A DNA stretch of 64,000 nt from Streptomyces sp. 135 (GCF_020026305.1 NZ_CP075691.1:7619415-7683414), one strand, 5' to 3'. Positions 50,033 through 58,929 are shown, counted from the first letter of the stretch. Made by a program: numbers and translations. Notes: generated from the letters alone by a model not told the origin.

Positions 50033-51616
50033 ATGGCTGACGAGCAGCTGTATCTGCGGTCGAAAGCAATCATCGAGCCGCTCGTGGACAGGTTCTTCGC
50101 CTGGCCCTACACGATCGCGCCCGTACAGGCGGCGATGAACCTGGCCTTTCTCCAGGTACCGCTGCTCGAGTCCTACCTGCAGTCGCCGCAGGTACACGTC
50201 GCGGCCAGCAACAACCCGGAACTGCGCGGCGGTTACTTCATCAACATCCCGGAGGAGCGCGCCGACGAGGTCCGCGACCTGCTCGCCGCGATCAAGCGCG
50301 ACCGGGCCGACATGCTCAGGTTCGCCGAGGCGATCGCCGCGGGCCAGGAGATCCTGCGCGCCAACGCCACCGGCTTCGACCTCACCCCGCTCTACCCCAA
50401 GCTCCCCGCGGAACTCGGCGGCCTGGTCGAGCTCGCGTACGACACCGACAACCAGGCTCAGATGCGCTTCATGGAGCCGGTCGTCTACAAGAGCGCCGTC
50501 TACCAGGAGGCCCGCCAGTCGGTGCAGCTGTCGATGGAGACGGGCATCGAGCGTCCGTTCATCCTCAGCACCCCGCGTCTTCCCTCGCCCGACGTCCTGG
50601 AGCTGGACATCCCCTTCCGCCACGAGGGCCTCGCGGAGCTCTTCAAGGCCCGCGTGCACCCGACGACGCTGGCGCACCTGCGCGACGCGCTCGGCCTCGA
50701 CGATGCCCAGGCGAAGCAGCTGCGCACCCTGCTCACCGACAAGCCGAGCCTCTCCGAGGACCGCCACATCGACAGCGGCGGCCGCATCCGCTACTTCGGC
50801 CACGCCTGCCTCGTCCTGCAGACACCCGAAGCCGCCATCGTCACCGACCCGTTCATCAGCGCGGACAGCGACAAGACCGACCGGTACACGCTGGACGACC
50901 TGCCCGACTACATCGATCTCGTCCTGATCACGCACGGCCACCAGGACCACATCGTCCTCGAGACGCTGCTCCAGCTGCGCGGCCGCCTCGGCGCGATCGT
51001 CGTCCCGCGCTCCTCGCGCGGCAACCTGGCCGACCCGTCGATGGCCCTGATGCTGCGGAACCAGGGCTTCAACGTCATCGAGGTCGACGACTTCGACGAA
51101 GTGGAGTTCCCCGGCGGCAAGATCACCGCGACGCCGTTCCTCGGCGAGCACTGCGACCTGGACATCCGCGCGAAGTCGACGTACTGGGCGGAGCTGGCCG
51201 GAAGGAAGATCTTCATCGGAGCCGACTCCTCCGGCATCGAGCCGAACCTCTACCGCTACGTCAAGAACCACCTGGGCCGCGCCGACATGGCCTTCCTCGG
51301 CATGGAGTGCGACGGCGCCCCGCTGACCTGGCTCTACCAGGCCCTGCTCACCATCCCGGTCACCAAGAAGATGAGCAACTCCCGCAAGCTGTCCGGCTCC
51401 AACGCAGAGCAGGCCGCCGCGATCATGACCGAGCTGGGCGCCGGTGAGGCGTACGTCTACGCGATGGGCGAGGAGGACTGGCTGGGCCACGTCATGGCCA
51501 CGACGTACACGGAGGACACCTACCAGATCAAGCAGATCGAGGAGTTCCTGACCTGGTGCAAGGACCGCGACATCAAGGCCGGCCACCTCTTCAAGCAGCA
51601 GGAGTGGCGCTGGTAG
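50033..51616 (+). CDS. CmlA-type di-iron beta-hydroxylase with metallo-beta-lactamase fold
   Basis: Protein of 527 residues, same length and layout as CmlA of chloramphenicol biosynthesis. An N-terminal domain of about 240 residues (LYLRSKAIIEPLVDRFFAWP, AASNNPELRGGYFINIPEER) is followed by a metallo-beta-lactamase domain whose metal ligands start with His301-x-His303-x-Asp305-His306 (HGHQDH), then PFLGEHCDLD and FIGADSSGIEP. CmlA homologues hydroxylate the beta-carbon of an amino acid while it is bound to an NRPS carrier. ATG 50033 has GGAGG 10 bases upstream. Substrate could be Hpg-related or another residue. Confidence 0.85.
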   Translation: MADEQLYLRSKAIIEPLVDRFFAWPYTIAPVQAAMNLAFLQVPLLESYLQSPQVHVAASNNPELRGGYFINIPEERADEVRDLLAAIKRDRADMLRFAEAIAAGQEILRANATGFDLTPLYPKLPAELGGLVELAYDTDNQAQMRFMEPVVYKSAVYQEARQSVQLSMETGIERPFILSTPRLPSPDVLELDIPFRHEGLAELFKARVHPTTLAHLRDALGLDDAQAKQLRTLLTDKPSLSEDRHIDSGGRIRYFGHACLVLQTPEAAIVTDPFISADSDKTDRYTLDDLPDYIDLVLITHGHQDHIVLETLLQLRGRLGAIVVPRSSRGNLADPSMALMLRNQGFNVIEVDDFDEVEFPGGKITATPFLGEHCDLDIRAKSTYWAELAGRKIFIGADSSGIEPNLYRYVKNHLGRADMAFLGMECDGAPLTWLYQALLTIPVTKKMSNSRKLSGSNAEQAAAIMTELGAGEAYVYAMGEEDWLGHVMATTYTEDTYQIKQIEEFLTWCKDRDIKAGHLFKQQEWRW

Positions 51617-51715
51617 CCGCTGCCTGACCGCGCAAGTGACAACCCCCGGGCGGGGACCCGAACGCCGCACCGCGCGGCGCGGGTGCCCCGCCCCCGGCAA
51701 ACAGGAGGTTCCCCC

Positions 51716-52735
51716 GTGGTTGCGCACGACATGGCTTACGTGGAGCTGTTCACCAGGGACAAGCTCGCTGCCGTCGACTACTTCGAGTCCGCCATGGGCT
51801 TCACGCGCGTCGCCGACTCCGTGGAGGTCGACCGTAGCTCCATCCTGCTCAGACAGGGCGACGCCCAGATCGTCGTCACCTCAGGACGGGGCCTGTGGAA
51901 GTTCCTGGACGAACACGGTGACGGCATCGCCGACATCGCCATGACCTGCGACGATGTAGCCGCGACGCGAGAGGCGGCCCTCCTCGCGGGCGCCGAGCCG
52001 GTCGCCTCCCCGCATGGCAGCACCGTCGTGTCCGGCTTCGGCGACGTGGTGCACACGCTCGTCCCCGCCGCCGGCGGCCCCGCCGACCGCATGCCCCCCG
52101 GCCGCACCTGGAGACCCGTTGGGCGCGCCGCCCGCCCGCAGGGACGGATCCGGCTCCTCGACCACATCGCGGTCTGTCTCCAGGGCGGCTCGCTCGACGG
52201 GTACGCGGACCGCTACCGTGAGGCGTTCGGTTTCTCGCGCTTCTACTCCGAGTACGTCTCCGTCGGCGGCCAGGCCATGGACTCCGTGGTCGTACGCAGC
52301 GCGACGGGCGGGGTCACCTTCACCCTCGTCGCGCCGGACCCGGGCAAGGCACCCGGCCAGCTCGACGCGTTCCTCGAGCGCAACGGCGGCCCCGGGGTCC
52401 AGCACCTGGCGTTCCTCGTCGACGACATCATCCCCGCCGTACGGGAGTTCAAGGACCGCGGCATCGACTTCCTGACCACCCCGGACACGTACTACGACCT
52501 GCTCGTCGAGCGGTTCGAGCAGCTGCGCGGCATCGTCGACGAGCTGCGGGAGACCCAGGTGCTCGCCGACCGCGACGAGTGGGGGCACCTGCTCCAGCTC
52601 TTCAGCCGCTCCCCGTACGAGCGCAACACGCTCTTCTTCGAGCTGATCCAGCGTCAGGGCTCGCGCGGCTTCGGCAGCTCCAACATCCGTGCGCTCTACG
52701 AAGCGGTGGAGCGCGAGCGGCTGACCGCCGGATGA
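51716..52735 (+). CDS. hmaS: 4-hydroxymandelate synthase (HPPD-like)
   Basis: Non-heme iron dioxygenase of 339 residues with two VOC-type halves. HmaS turns 4-hydroxyphenylpyruvate into 4-hydroxymandelate. Iron ligands: His150 (LDHIAV), His230 (VQHLAFL) and Glu309 (FFELIQRQG). It could be 4-hydroxyphenylpyruvate dioxygenase by fold, but the immediate overlap with the oxidase-aminotransferase fusion makes HmaS far more likely. GTG 51716 has AGGAGG at 51703-51708. Its stop overlaps the next ATG. Confidence 0.88.
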   Translation: MVAHDMAYVELFTRDKLAAVDYFESAMGFTRVADSVEVDRSSILLRQGDAQIVVTSGRGLWKFLDEHGDGIADIAMTCDDVAATREAALLAGAEPVASPHGSTVVSGFGDVVHTLVPAAGGPADRMPPGRTWRPVGRAARPQGRIRLLDHIAVCLQGGSLDGYADRYREAFGFSRFYSEYVSVGGQAMDSVVVRSATGGVTFTLVAPDPGKAPGQLDAFLERNGGPGVQHLAFLVDDIIPAVREFKDRGIDFLTTPDTYYDLLVERFEQLRGIVDELRETQVLADRDEWGHLLQLFSRSPYERNTLFFELIQRQGSRGFGSSNIRALYEAVERERLTAG

Positions 52736-55182
52736 GCGCCACGGACCCCGCAGCCGTAGGCCCGCACGGCCTGGCCGACTACGCGGCCAGGGCGCGCCCG
52801 GCCTTCGAGCCCCACGTGTGGGACTTCCTGGAGGGCGGCGCGGGCGATGAACGCACCCTCGCCGCCAACCTCGCGGCCTTCGACCGGGTGCCGCTGCGGC
52901 CCCGGGTGCTGGCCGGACGCGGTACGCCCGACACCAAGACCGAGATCCTCGGCCGTGGTTGGGCCGCCCCGCTCGCGGTCGCGCCGATGGCCTACCACAC
53001 CCTGGCCCACCCCGACGGCGAGAACGCCACCGCGCGCGGCGCGGGCGCGGCCGGGGTGCCGCTCGTCGTGAGCACCTTCGCGAGCCGCACCTTCGAGGAC
53101 ATCGCGGCCGAAGCCCGGGGCCCGCTGTGGCTCCAGGTGTACTGCTTCCGCGACCGGGCCGTCACGCGGCGGCTGGTCGAACGGGCCGAACGGGCGGGCT
53201 TCGAGGCCCTCGTGCTCACCGTGGACACCCCACGCCTGGGCCGGCGGCCGCGTGACGTACGCAACGGCTTCCGGCTGCCCGAGGGCATCGGACCCGCCAA
53301 CCTGGACGGGACCGGCTCCGACTTCGCCTCGCCGAGCGCGCACGCCGCCACCGAGTTCGACCCGGCGCTCGACTGGTCGGTGATCTCCTGGCTGCGGTCG
53401 GTCAGTTCGCTGCCGGTCCTGGTCAAGGGGATCCTCGCCCCGGACGACGCCCGGCGCGCGCTGGCGGCGGGTGTCGACGGCATCGTGGTGTCCAACCACG
53501 GCGGCCGCCAGCTCGACGGCGCCCCGGCCACCCTCGACGTCCTGCCGGAGATCGCGGCCGCCGTCGCCGGAGCGTGCCCGCTCCTCGTCGACGGCGGCGT
53601 CCGGCGCGGCACGGACGTGCTCGCGGCCCTCGCGCTCGGCGCCGACGCCGTGCTCATCGGTCGGCCCGTCCTGCACGGCCTTGCCGTGGCCGGGGACCGC
53701 GGCGTCGAGGACGTCCTGGCCCTCGTCACCGAGGAGCTGACGGAGGCGATGGCGCTCACCGGCACCGGCTCGGTCCGCGAGGCCGGACCCGAACTCGTCG
53801 GCCGATCCGAAGTCGTCGGCGGACCGGAACTCGTCGGCGGACACGCCGTGCCTGCCCGCACGGTCCACGGCCCCGGCCCCTCGGTCCTGCGCCGGGAGGA
53901 CCTGCACGGCAGCGTCTCGGACCCGGTGCTGGACACGATGAACTTCCTCAACGAGATCACCACCCGCTACCCCGACGCGGTCTCCTTCGCGCCGGGGCGT
54001 CCCTACGACGGCTTCTTCGACACCGAGCAGATCTTCACGTACCTGCGCCGCTACGTCGACCACCTGGAAGCGCAGGGCACCACACCCGCGCGGGTACGCT
54101 CCGCGCTGTTCCAGTACGGACCGGCCGCCGGCCAGATCCGCGAGCTGATCACCGACTCACTGCGCAAGGACGAGGACATCGACGTCCCTCCGGAGGCGGT
54201 CGTGGTCACCGTCGGCGCTCAGGAGGCCATGCTCCTTGCCGTCCGGGCGCTGATCCGGGGCCCCGAGGACGTCCTGCTCGTCTCCAGCCCCTGTTACGTC
54301 GGGATCACCGGCGCGGCCCGGCTGCTCGACATCCACCCGACCGCGGTCGCCGAGGCCGAGGGCGGGTTCCGCTGCGCCGACCTGGCCGCCGCGATCCGCG
54401 CCGAGCGGGCCCGGGGGCGCCGCCCCCGCGCCTTCTACGTCATCCCCGACCACTCCAACCCCTCCGGCACGACGATGCCGCTGGAGACCCGGCGCGAACT
54501 GCTCGAACTGGCCGCTCACGAGGGCATCCTCCTCATCGAGGACAGCCCCTACCGGCTGGTCAGCCCCGGTCGGCAGCTGCCGACCCTCAAGTCCCTCGAC
54601 CGGGCGCACCGGGTCCTGCACGTGGGTTCCCTGTCCAAGACGCTCTTCCCCGGGGCCCGGGTGGGCTTCGCGGTCGCGGACCAGCCCGTCACCGACGCGT
54701 CGGGCCGAACAGGCCTGCTCGCCGAGGAACTCACCAAGATCAAATCCATGGTGACGGTGAACACCTCGCCGCTCAGCCAGGCTGTCGTGGCCGGCATGCT
54801 GCTCACCGTGGACGGCCGCGCCTCGGACCTCACCAAGGCCACCGCCGCGTACTACGGCGACGCGATGCGGGTCACCCTCCAGGCACTGGAGTCGGCCTTC
54901 CCCCACAGCCGGCGCGCCGCGCTCGGCGTGAGCTGGAACGAGCCGAGCGGAGGCTTCTTCCTCTCCGTCACCGTCCCGTTCCGCGCGGACAACGTCGCGC
55001 TCACGCGTGCGGCGGAGGAGTTCGGGGTCATCTGGACCCCGATGTCGTACTTCTATCCCGAGGGAGGTGGCGAGAACAGTCTCCGGCTGTCCGTCAGCTA
55101 CCTCACGCATGATCAGATCGAGGACGGCATCGCGCGCCTGGCGCGCTTCGTCAGCCAGGAGGCGGCCCGCACCCGGACATGA
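52732..55182 (+). CDS. hmo/hpgT: Fused 4-hydroxymandelate oxidase and hydroxyphenylglycine aminotransferase
   Basis: One open frame of 816 residues with two enzymes. Residues 1 to about 350 are an FMN-dependent alpha-hydroxy acid oxidase: LAVAPMAYHTLAHPDGENAT, the active-site His256 in VSNHGGRQLDG and VDGGVRRGTDVLAALALGAD. Residues about 390-816 are a fold-type I aminotransferase: DHSNPSGTTMPLETRRELLE and the PLP lysine Lys636 in VGSLSKTLFPGARVGF. A linker with three 6-residue repeats joins them. Hmo oxidises 4-hydroxymandelate to 4-hydroxybenzoylformate, which HpgT transaminates to 4-hydroxyphenylglycine. No frameshift or hidden start separates the parts. Confidence 0.92.
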   Translation: MSATDPAAVGPHGLADYAARARPAFEPHVWDFLEGGAGDERTLAANLAAFDRVPLRPRVLAGRGTPDTKTEILGRGWAAPLAVAPMAYHTLAHPDGENATARGAGAAGVPLVVSTFASRTFEDIAAEARGPLWLQVYCFRDRAVTRRLVERAERAGFEALVLTVDTPRLGRRPRDVRNGFRLPEGIGPANLDGTGSDFASPSAHAATEFDPALDWSVISWLRSVSSLPVLVKGILAPDDARRALAAGVDGIVVSNHGGRQLDGAPATLDVLPEIAAAVAGACPLLVDGGVRRGTDVLAALALGADAVLIGRPVLHGLAVAGDRGVEDVLALVTEELTEAMALTGTGSVREAGPELVGRSEVVGGPELVGGHAVPARTVHGPGPSVLRREDLHGSVSDPVLDTMNFLNEITTRYPDAVSFAPGRPYDGFFDTEQIFTYLRRYVDHLEAQGTTPARVRSALFQYGPAAGQIRELITDSLRKDEDIDVPPEAVVVTVGAQEAMLLAVRALIRGPEDVLLVSSPCYVGITGAARLLDIHPTAVAEAEGGFRCADLAAAIRAERARGRRPRAFYVIPDHSNPSGTTMPLETRRELLELAAHEGILLIEDSPYRLVSPGRQLPTLKSLDRAHRVLHVGSLSKTLFPGARVGFAVADQPVTDASGRTGLLAEELTKIKSMVTVNTSPLSQAVVAGMLLTVDGRASDLTKATAAYYGDAMRVTLQALESAFPHSRRAALGVSWNEPSGGFFLSVTVPFRADNVALTRAAEEFGVIWTPMSYFYPEGGGENSLRLSVSYLTHDQIEDGIARLARFVSQEAARTRT
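53788..53841 (+). repeat. Three 18-bp in-frame repeats in the hmo/hpgT linker
   Basis: Encodes PELVGR-SEVVGG-PELVGG. The three 18-bp units differ at a few positions and lie between the two enzyme domains. They form a Gly/Val/Glu-rich spacer. Confidence 0.8.
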
Positions 55183-55188
55183 ACGTGC

Positions 55189-55226
55189 GGCGGTTGCCGC
55201 GGAGCTCTTGCTCCGCGGCAACCGCC
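55189..55226. terminator. Perfect bidirectional terminator after hmo/hpgT
   Basis: 17-bp arms 55189-55205 and 55210-55226 are fully complementary (GGCGGTTGCCGCGGAGC and its complement), loop TCTT. It separates the Hpg genes from the convergent acetyltransferase gene. Confidence 0.9.
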
Positions 55227-55241
55227 ACGCCGCGGCGCCGC

Positions 55242-55886
55242 CTACAGATCGCCGCTCGCAGGCAGCGACCGCGGGTCGCGCGGCAGCGGCCAGGGAGCGA
55301 GCCGCAGGTCGGGGATCGGCTTGTCGGCCGTCTCCGCCTCGGCCGTCTCGAAGCCCCGCGCCAGGTAGTTGCGCACGGCGTGGCGATGGTCGAGCGTGCT
55401 GGTCCGCAGGAAGACGTGTGACGTCGGCCCGGCACCAGGGCTCCAGTCCACGCCGCCGCGCCAGGCGTTCTCCACGCACGCGGTCAGCAGCGCACCGCCC
55501 AGACCCTGCCCGTAGAACTGCGGGAGCAGGCCGAACAGCACGATCTCCACCGCCCCGCCCGGCTGCGTCTCCAGCTCGAAGAAGCCGGCGACGGTGCCCC
55601 GGACCGTGGCGATCCACGTCGCCACGGTGTCGCGGCCGACCCATGCCTCCCACGTCCCGTGGTCCCACTCGAACCGGTCGGTCCAGCACACCCGGGAGCC
55701 CACCGCCGCGTACAGGGCACGGCTCAGGTCGACCGACGGCACCTGGGACCGCTCCACCCTCATGGGCACGCCCGCGCGCACCGGCCGCAGCCGCTCGGGC
55801 GAGGACATCCGTAGCGTCCACGTGGTCACTCCGCGGCTCACGGTCTTCGCCGCGAATCCCGCATCCGGCATCTCTGTCTGTGTCAC
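55242..55886 (-). CDS. GNAT family acetyltransferase
   Basis: Acetyltransferase of 214 residues. The acetyl-CoA loop is VLFGLLPQFYGQGLGGALLT (QGLGG), followed by TSTLDHRHAVRNYLARGFET. GTG 55886 has GGGAGGA 7 bases upstream on the minus strand. Lies in the NRPS cluster with an alpha/beta hydrolase just upstream (26 bp), so the two are likely co-transcribed. It may acetylate the peptide for self-resistance or tailoring; unproven. Confidence 0.85.
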   Translation of the reverse strand: MTQTEMPDAGFAAKTVSRGVTTWTLRMSSPERLRPVRAGVPMRVERSQVPSVDLSRALYAAVGSRVCWTDRFEWDHGTWEAWVGRDTVATWIATVRGTVAGFFELETQPGGAVEIVLFGLLPQFYGQGLGGALLTACVENAWRGGVDWSPGAGPTSHVFLRTSTLDHRHAVRNYLARGFETAEAETADKPIPDLRLAPWPLPRDPRSLPASGDL

Positions 55887-55912
55887 AGCGAATCCTCCCG
55901 TGTGCCGGAGCC

Positions 55913-56713
55913 TCAGTACTTGGCGAGAAACTCGATGATCGCGGCGTTCACCGCGTCAGGGCGCTCCAGGTTGCCGAGGTGGCCGCAGTCGGGGATCTCC
56001 ACGTGGTCGCAGCCGGGAATGGCGTCGGCGACCTCGGCCACCAGATGCGGCGGGCAGATCAGGTCGTCGGTGAACGCGATGGTGCGGCACGGCACGGTGA
56101 TCGTGCGCAGCGCCTCCCGGCGGTCGCCCGCCCGGTCCACCCCGGCCTGACCGCCATCGCCGGTGATCCCGCCGGCCAGCTCGAAGATCTCCAGCCAGCC
56201 GGAGGCCGCGGTGTCGTCGTTCAAGGTCGCCGGGGACAGCATCTCCAGGACCGTGCGCATCGCCTCGTACCTCGGCGGCAGCCGCACACCGCTCTCCCGC
56301 AGCGCCCGGTCCGCCTCCGTCAGAGCCCGCCGCGTCGCGTCGGCACGCGCACGCGTGGCGATCAGGACGGCAGAACGGACCAGATGCGGTGCCTGGCCGG
56401 CCAGCTCCTGAGCGATCATCGCGCCCATGGACGTGCCGACGATCCGGCACGGGCCGAGGCCCAGGGCCTCGATCAGGCCCCTGGTGTCGGCCGTCATCTC
56501 GGCGAGCGTGTACATCCCGGGAGGTGCGTCGGAGGCGCCGATGCCCCGGTTGTCGAAGATGATCGTCTCGTAGCCCGCCTCGTTGAGCGCCGGCGTCTGG
56601 TGCGTGGTCCAGACATGGCCGGCGGCACCCGAGCCCATGATGAGGAGTACCGGCTCACCCTGGCCCGAACGCCGGTAGGAGAGCCGGATGCCGTTGGAGG
56701 TCACATAGGGCAT
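55913..56713 (-). CDS. Alpha/beta hydrolase
   Basis: Serine hydrolase of 266 residues. IMGSGAAGHVWTTHQTPALN, FDNRGIGASDAPPG, nucleophile elbow IVGTSMGAMIAQELA, Asp in IAFTDDLICPPH and His in PDCGHLGNLERPD complete the triad. ATG 56713 has GAGGG upstream. It is divergent from the aaRS-like operon and shares the intergenic StrR-type site. Possible roles are removal of mis-loaded acyl groups, peptide release or tailoring. Confidence 0.88.
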   Translation of the reverse strand: MPYVTSNGIRLSYRRSGQGEPVLLIMGSGAAGHVWTTHQTPALNEAGYETIIFDNRGIGASDAPPGMYTLAEMTADTRGLIEALGLGPCRIVGTSMGAMIAQELAGQAPHLVRSAVLIATRARADATRRALTEADRALRESGVRLPPRYEAMRTVLEMLSPATLNDDTAASGWLEIFELAGGITGDGGQAGVDRAGDRREALRTITVPCRTIAFTDDLICPPHLVAEVADAIPGCDHVEIPDCGHLGNLERPDAVNAAIIEFLAKY

Positions 56714-56897
56714 GGCGGGCCCTCGGTCGCGGTCGTGGTGTGCAAGAGGGTCTCCAGTCGTCGGGGGAGAACTCGTGGACCAGGGGCGTCGATGGGCGCC
56801 GGGGGTCGCCCGGCGCTGCCGGGCGCACCACCATGACACCGCCCCGACTCCGCCATCAAGCCTGTCTGCCGAGGCCACGACCAGACACATACGCGCT

Positions 56898-56926
56898 GTT
56901 CAACCGGCCCGCGCACGCAGTTGAAC
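56898..56926 (+). promoter_or_regulatory. StrR/NovG-type activator site 2
   Basis: GTTCAACCG, 11 bp, CAGTTGAAC. Seven-base outer arms are perfect. It fits GTTCRACTG(N11)CRGTYGAAC with one change and ends exactly 16 bp before the -35 of the aaRS-like operon, the same distance as at site 3. Confidence 0.8.
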
Positions 56927-56942
56927 GAACAGCCGGCGGCTG

Positions 56943-56973
56943 TTGACCCGGGACGTCCGGCCGGGCGCATAGT
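56943..56973 (+). promoter_or_regulatory. Promoter of the aaRS-like operon
   Basis: TTGACC (56943-56948), 19 bp, CATAGT (56968-56973). The same CATAGT -10 is used behind site 3. The spacer is 2 bp longer than ideal, which fits a promoter needing an activator. Confidence 0.55.
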
Positions 56974-57127
56974 GGGTCCGCGGCCGTGCCCGTCGGAAGC
57001 CCCGGCGCGGACCGCCGGCCCCGGGGACCCCGTCCCCGCACGCTTCCGGCCCCGCCCGAGGAATCCCCCGTCCCGGCGGAGCCGGAAGCCCGGCCCCCTC
57101 GCCACCCCGCATCCCACGGAGGACGAC
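56974..57127 (+). other. Long 5' leader of the aaRS-like operon with an inverted repeat
   Basis: About 150 nt of leader. GCTTCCGGC (57042-57050) and GCCGGAAGC (57081-57089) are perfectly complementary with 30 nt between. The GGAGG (57118-57122) for the first gene lies downstream of this stem. Possible attenuation or mRNA stability element; otherwise nothing seen. Confidence 0.4.
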
Positions 57128-58255
57128 GTGCCCCTGCGCCAGCCGAAGCCGCCGCACGCGGCGGGGCACGCCCGCCGCGTGCTCTTCGCGCCCGTACCCG
57201 TCGCCCCCACCAAGCCGCTCACCCTCAGCCACGTCAAAGGGCTCCTGTGGAGCGACCTCGTGTACCGGGCCACCGGCCAGCTGCACCACGTCGACCTCCT
57301 CCACAGCTGGACCGTCGGCGTCCGCAACACCCAGACACTCGGCTTCTGGAACCACCTCGACCGCACCCGCCCCGGCGCGGACTACAGCACGTGCGACGAG
57401 GAGGAGATCGGCACCCTGTACGTGGAGTACCAGCGCACCCGCACCACCGGTGACGTCTCCGCCTCCGACGGCGCCCTCCACCCCGCGGGCGCGCGCATCC
57501 TGGAACTGTGGGTGACGCGGCTGCGCGACATGGGCATCGCCGAAGGGGGGTTGCGGACTCCGACCGAGCCGCCGATCGGCCTCGACGGCCTCGTGGCGAT
57601 GCTCGTGGACCTGCGCCTGGCCGTGGATCACCGGCGCTGGGGCGGACCGGTGCACCTCGACGCGACCCGGGCCGGCATGCCGCTGAGGCTGCTCGTGGCC
57701 GCCGACGGCACCGCCAACTACCTCGCCTCGGTCCTGCGTGAACTGGTCCCGCGCGTCCGCGCCTACGACGACGTCGTCCTCGCCTGCGACCGCGACTCCC
57801 TCCCCGACTACATCCTCGTACGCCACGTCCTGCGGCGGCTCGGCGCCCGGGTCGGACTCATCGGCCTGGGCCGCGTGCGCACCGCTGGCACGCGGGGCCG
57901 CATCCCCTCCTCGCGGCACGGCGGCTGGCAGGGGCTGACCGCCGCCGACCTGGCCGAGCGCTACCTCGACCGCGTCGGACCCGCTGTGTACCGGCTCGGG
58001 CTGCGCCTGTACTTCACCGGGACCCTCGGCCACGGCGACGGCCGGCCGCACCGCCCCGACCTCCTGGACCGCTGCATGGGCCGGGCCGCGCGCGTCCTCA
58101 AGGAGCAGGGCCCCCGCGCGGACACCGCCGACGCGCTGCGCGCGCACGCCCGCCCCCACGCCTACGTCGACCCCTATCGCCTCACCACCGCGCTGCTCGC
58201 CCAGCACCGCAAGGCCGGAGCCGACAGCAACCTCCTGGACGAGGTGTACCTGTGA
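57128..58255 (+). CDS. Class I aminoacyl-tRNA-synthetase-like protein (ArgRS-like catalytic core)
   Basis: Protein of 375 residues. The N-terminus APTKPLTLSHVKGLLWSDLV aligns with the class I signature region of arginyl-tRNA synthetase (NKPLHLGHLRN...GDALAR); HIGH becomes LSHV at residues 33-36. The KMSK-like loop is GRIPSSRHGGWQGLTAADLA at about 257-275, comparable to K-x-x-T/S-R-x-G in ArgRS. Between them lies AADGTANYLASVLRELVPRV. It is too short for a tRNA-binding C-terminal domain, so it may activate an amino acid rather than charge tRNA. GTG 57128 has GGAGG 5 bases upstream. The next gene overlaps by 4 bases. The family call is my own alignment by eye. Confidence 0.5.
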   Translation: MPLRQPKPPHAAGHARRVLFAPVPVAPTKPLTLSHVKGLLWSDLVYRATGQLHHVDLLHSWTVGVRNTQTLGFWNHLDRTRPGADYSTCDEEEIGTLYVEYQRTRTTGDVSASDGALHPAGARILELWVTRLRDMGIAEGGLRTPTEPPIGLDGLVAMLVDLRLAVDHRRWGGPVHLDATRAGMPLRLLVAADGTANYLASVLRELVPRVRAYDDVVLACDRDSLPDYILVRHVLRRLGARVGLIGLGRVRTAGTRGRIPSSRHGGWQGLTAADLAERYLDRVGPAVYRLGLRLYFTGTLGHGDGRPHRPDLLDRCMGRAARVLKEQGPRADTADALRAHARPHAYVDPYRLTTALLAQHRKAGADSNLLDEVYL

Positions 58256-58929
58256 CGCCCGCCCTGCCGCCCCGCACCCAGCGCGAGCTCCGGGACGTGC
58301 TCGACGCCCGCGTACGGGCCGCCGGCCCACCCGGCCCCGGGGCCGCCGCCGTAGCCGTGCTCCGCAGCTGCGAGCCGCCCCGTTTCGCGCAGTCCGTCCT
58401 GGACTTCACGGCGACGCTCGACCCCGCCGCCGCGCACGCCTGGCTCGCGGACTTCACCCGCACCGTGTACCTCGCGGGTGACCCGCGCAACCTCGCCGTA
58501 CGCCTGCCGCCCGCCTTCACGAGCGCCGACGGAGAGGTCGCCTGGTACGCCCCCGCGACGGGGCACCACCGACGCGCACTGCGGCTCCTGCTGCGCCCGG
58601 TGAGCGGCACCCTGCCCAACGGGGCGCCCCCGGCCCCCTACACCCTGCGCGTTCCGCACGGCCACGCCCCAGGGCGGTGGCGGCTCACCCTCGCGACCGA
58701 CGGGCTCACGCTCCAGCGCTACCTGGTCCACCTCGGCCACACCCTCGCCGAAGCCCTGCTCACCGGCGTCCTGGCACCCGGCGAGCGGATCGCCGTCACC
58801 CACGTACCGCACCTGGGGGCACAGCCCCGGCACCCGGCGTACCTACGGGTCCACGAGGACGTCACGGACACCGCGCGGCTGCGCGCGTACACCTGCCTGG
58901 AGAAGACGACGGCCCGCGATGAACAGTGA
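58252..58929 (+). CDS. Unknown protein of the NRPS cluster
   Basis: 225 residues, not recognised. No signal peptide, membrane helix or classic motif. The N-terminal half is Ala/Pro/Arg rich; the second half has LTLATDGLTLQRYLVHLGHT and GERIAVTHVPHLGAQPRHPA with several histidines. GTG 58252 overlaps the aaRS-like stop and the 3' end overlaps the kinase-like gene by 11 bases, so it is tightly coupled to both. The conserved coupling suggests a subunit or partner of the aaRS-like protein. Confidence 0.6.
   Translation: MTPALPPRTQRELRDVLDARVRAAGPPGPGAAAVAVLRSCEPPRFAQSVLDFTATLDPAAAHAWLADFTRTVYLAGDPRNLAVRLPPAFTSADGEVAWYAPATGHHRRALRLLLRPVSGTLPNGAPPAPYTLRVPHGHAPGRWRLTLATDGLTLQRYLVHLGHTLAEALLTGVLAPGERIAVTHVPHLGAQPRHPAYLRVHEDVTDTARLRAYTCLEKTTARDEQ

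Noticed and set aside
51716..52735. Reading the dioxygenase as homogentisate-forming HPPD of tyrosine breakdown
   Set aside because: The fold cannot separate the two, but the 4-base overlap with hmo/hpgT and the NRPS setting favour hydroxymandelate synthase.
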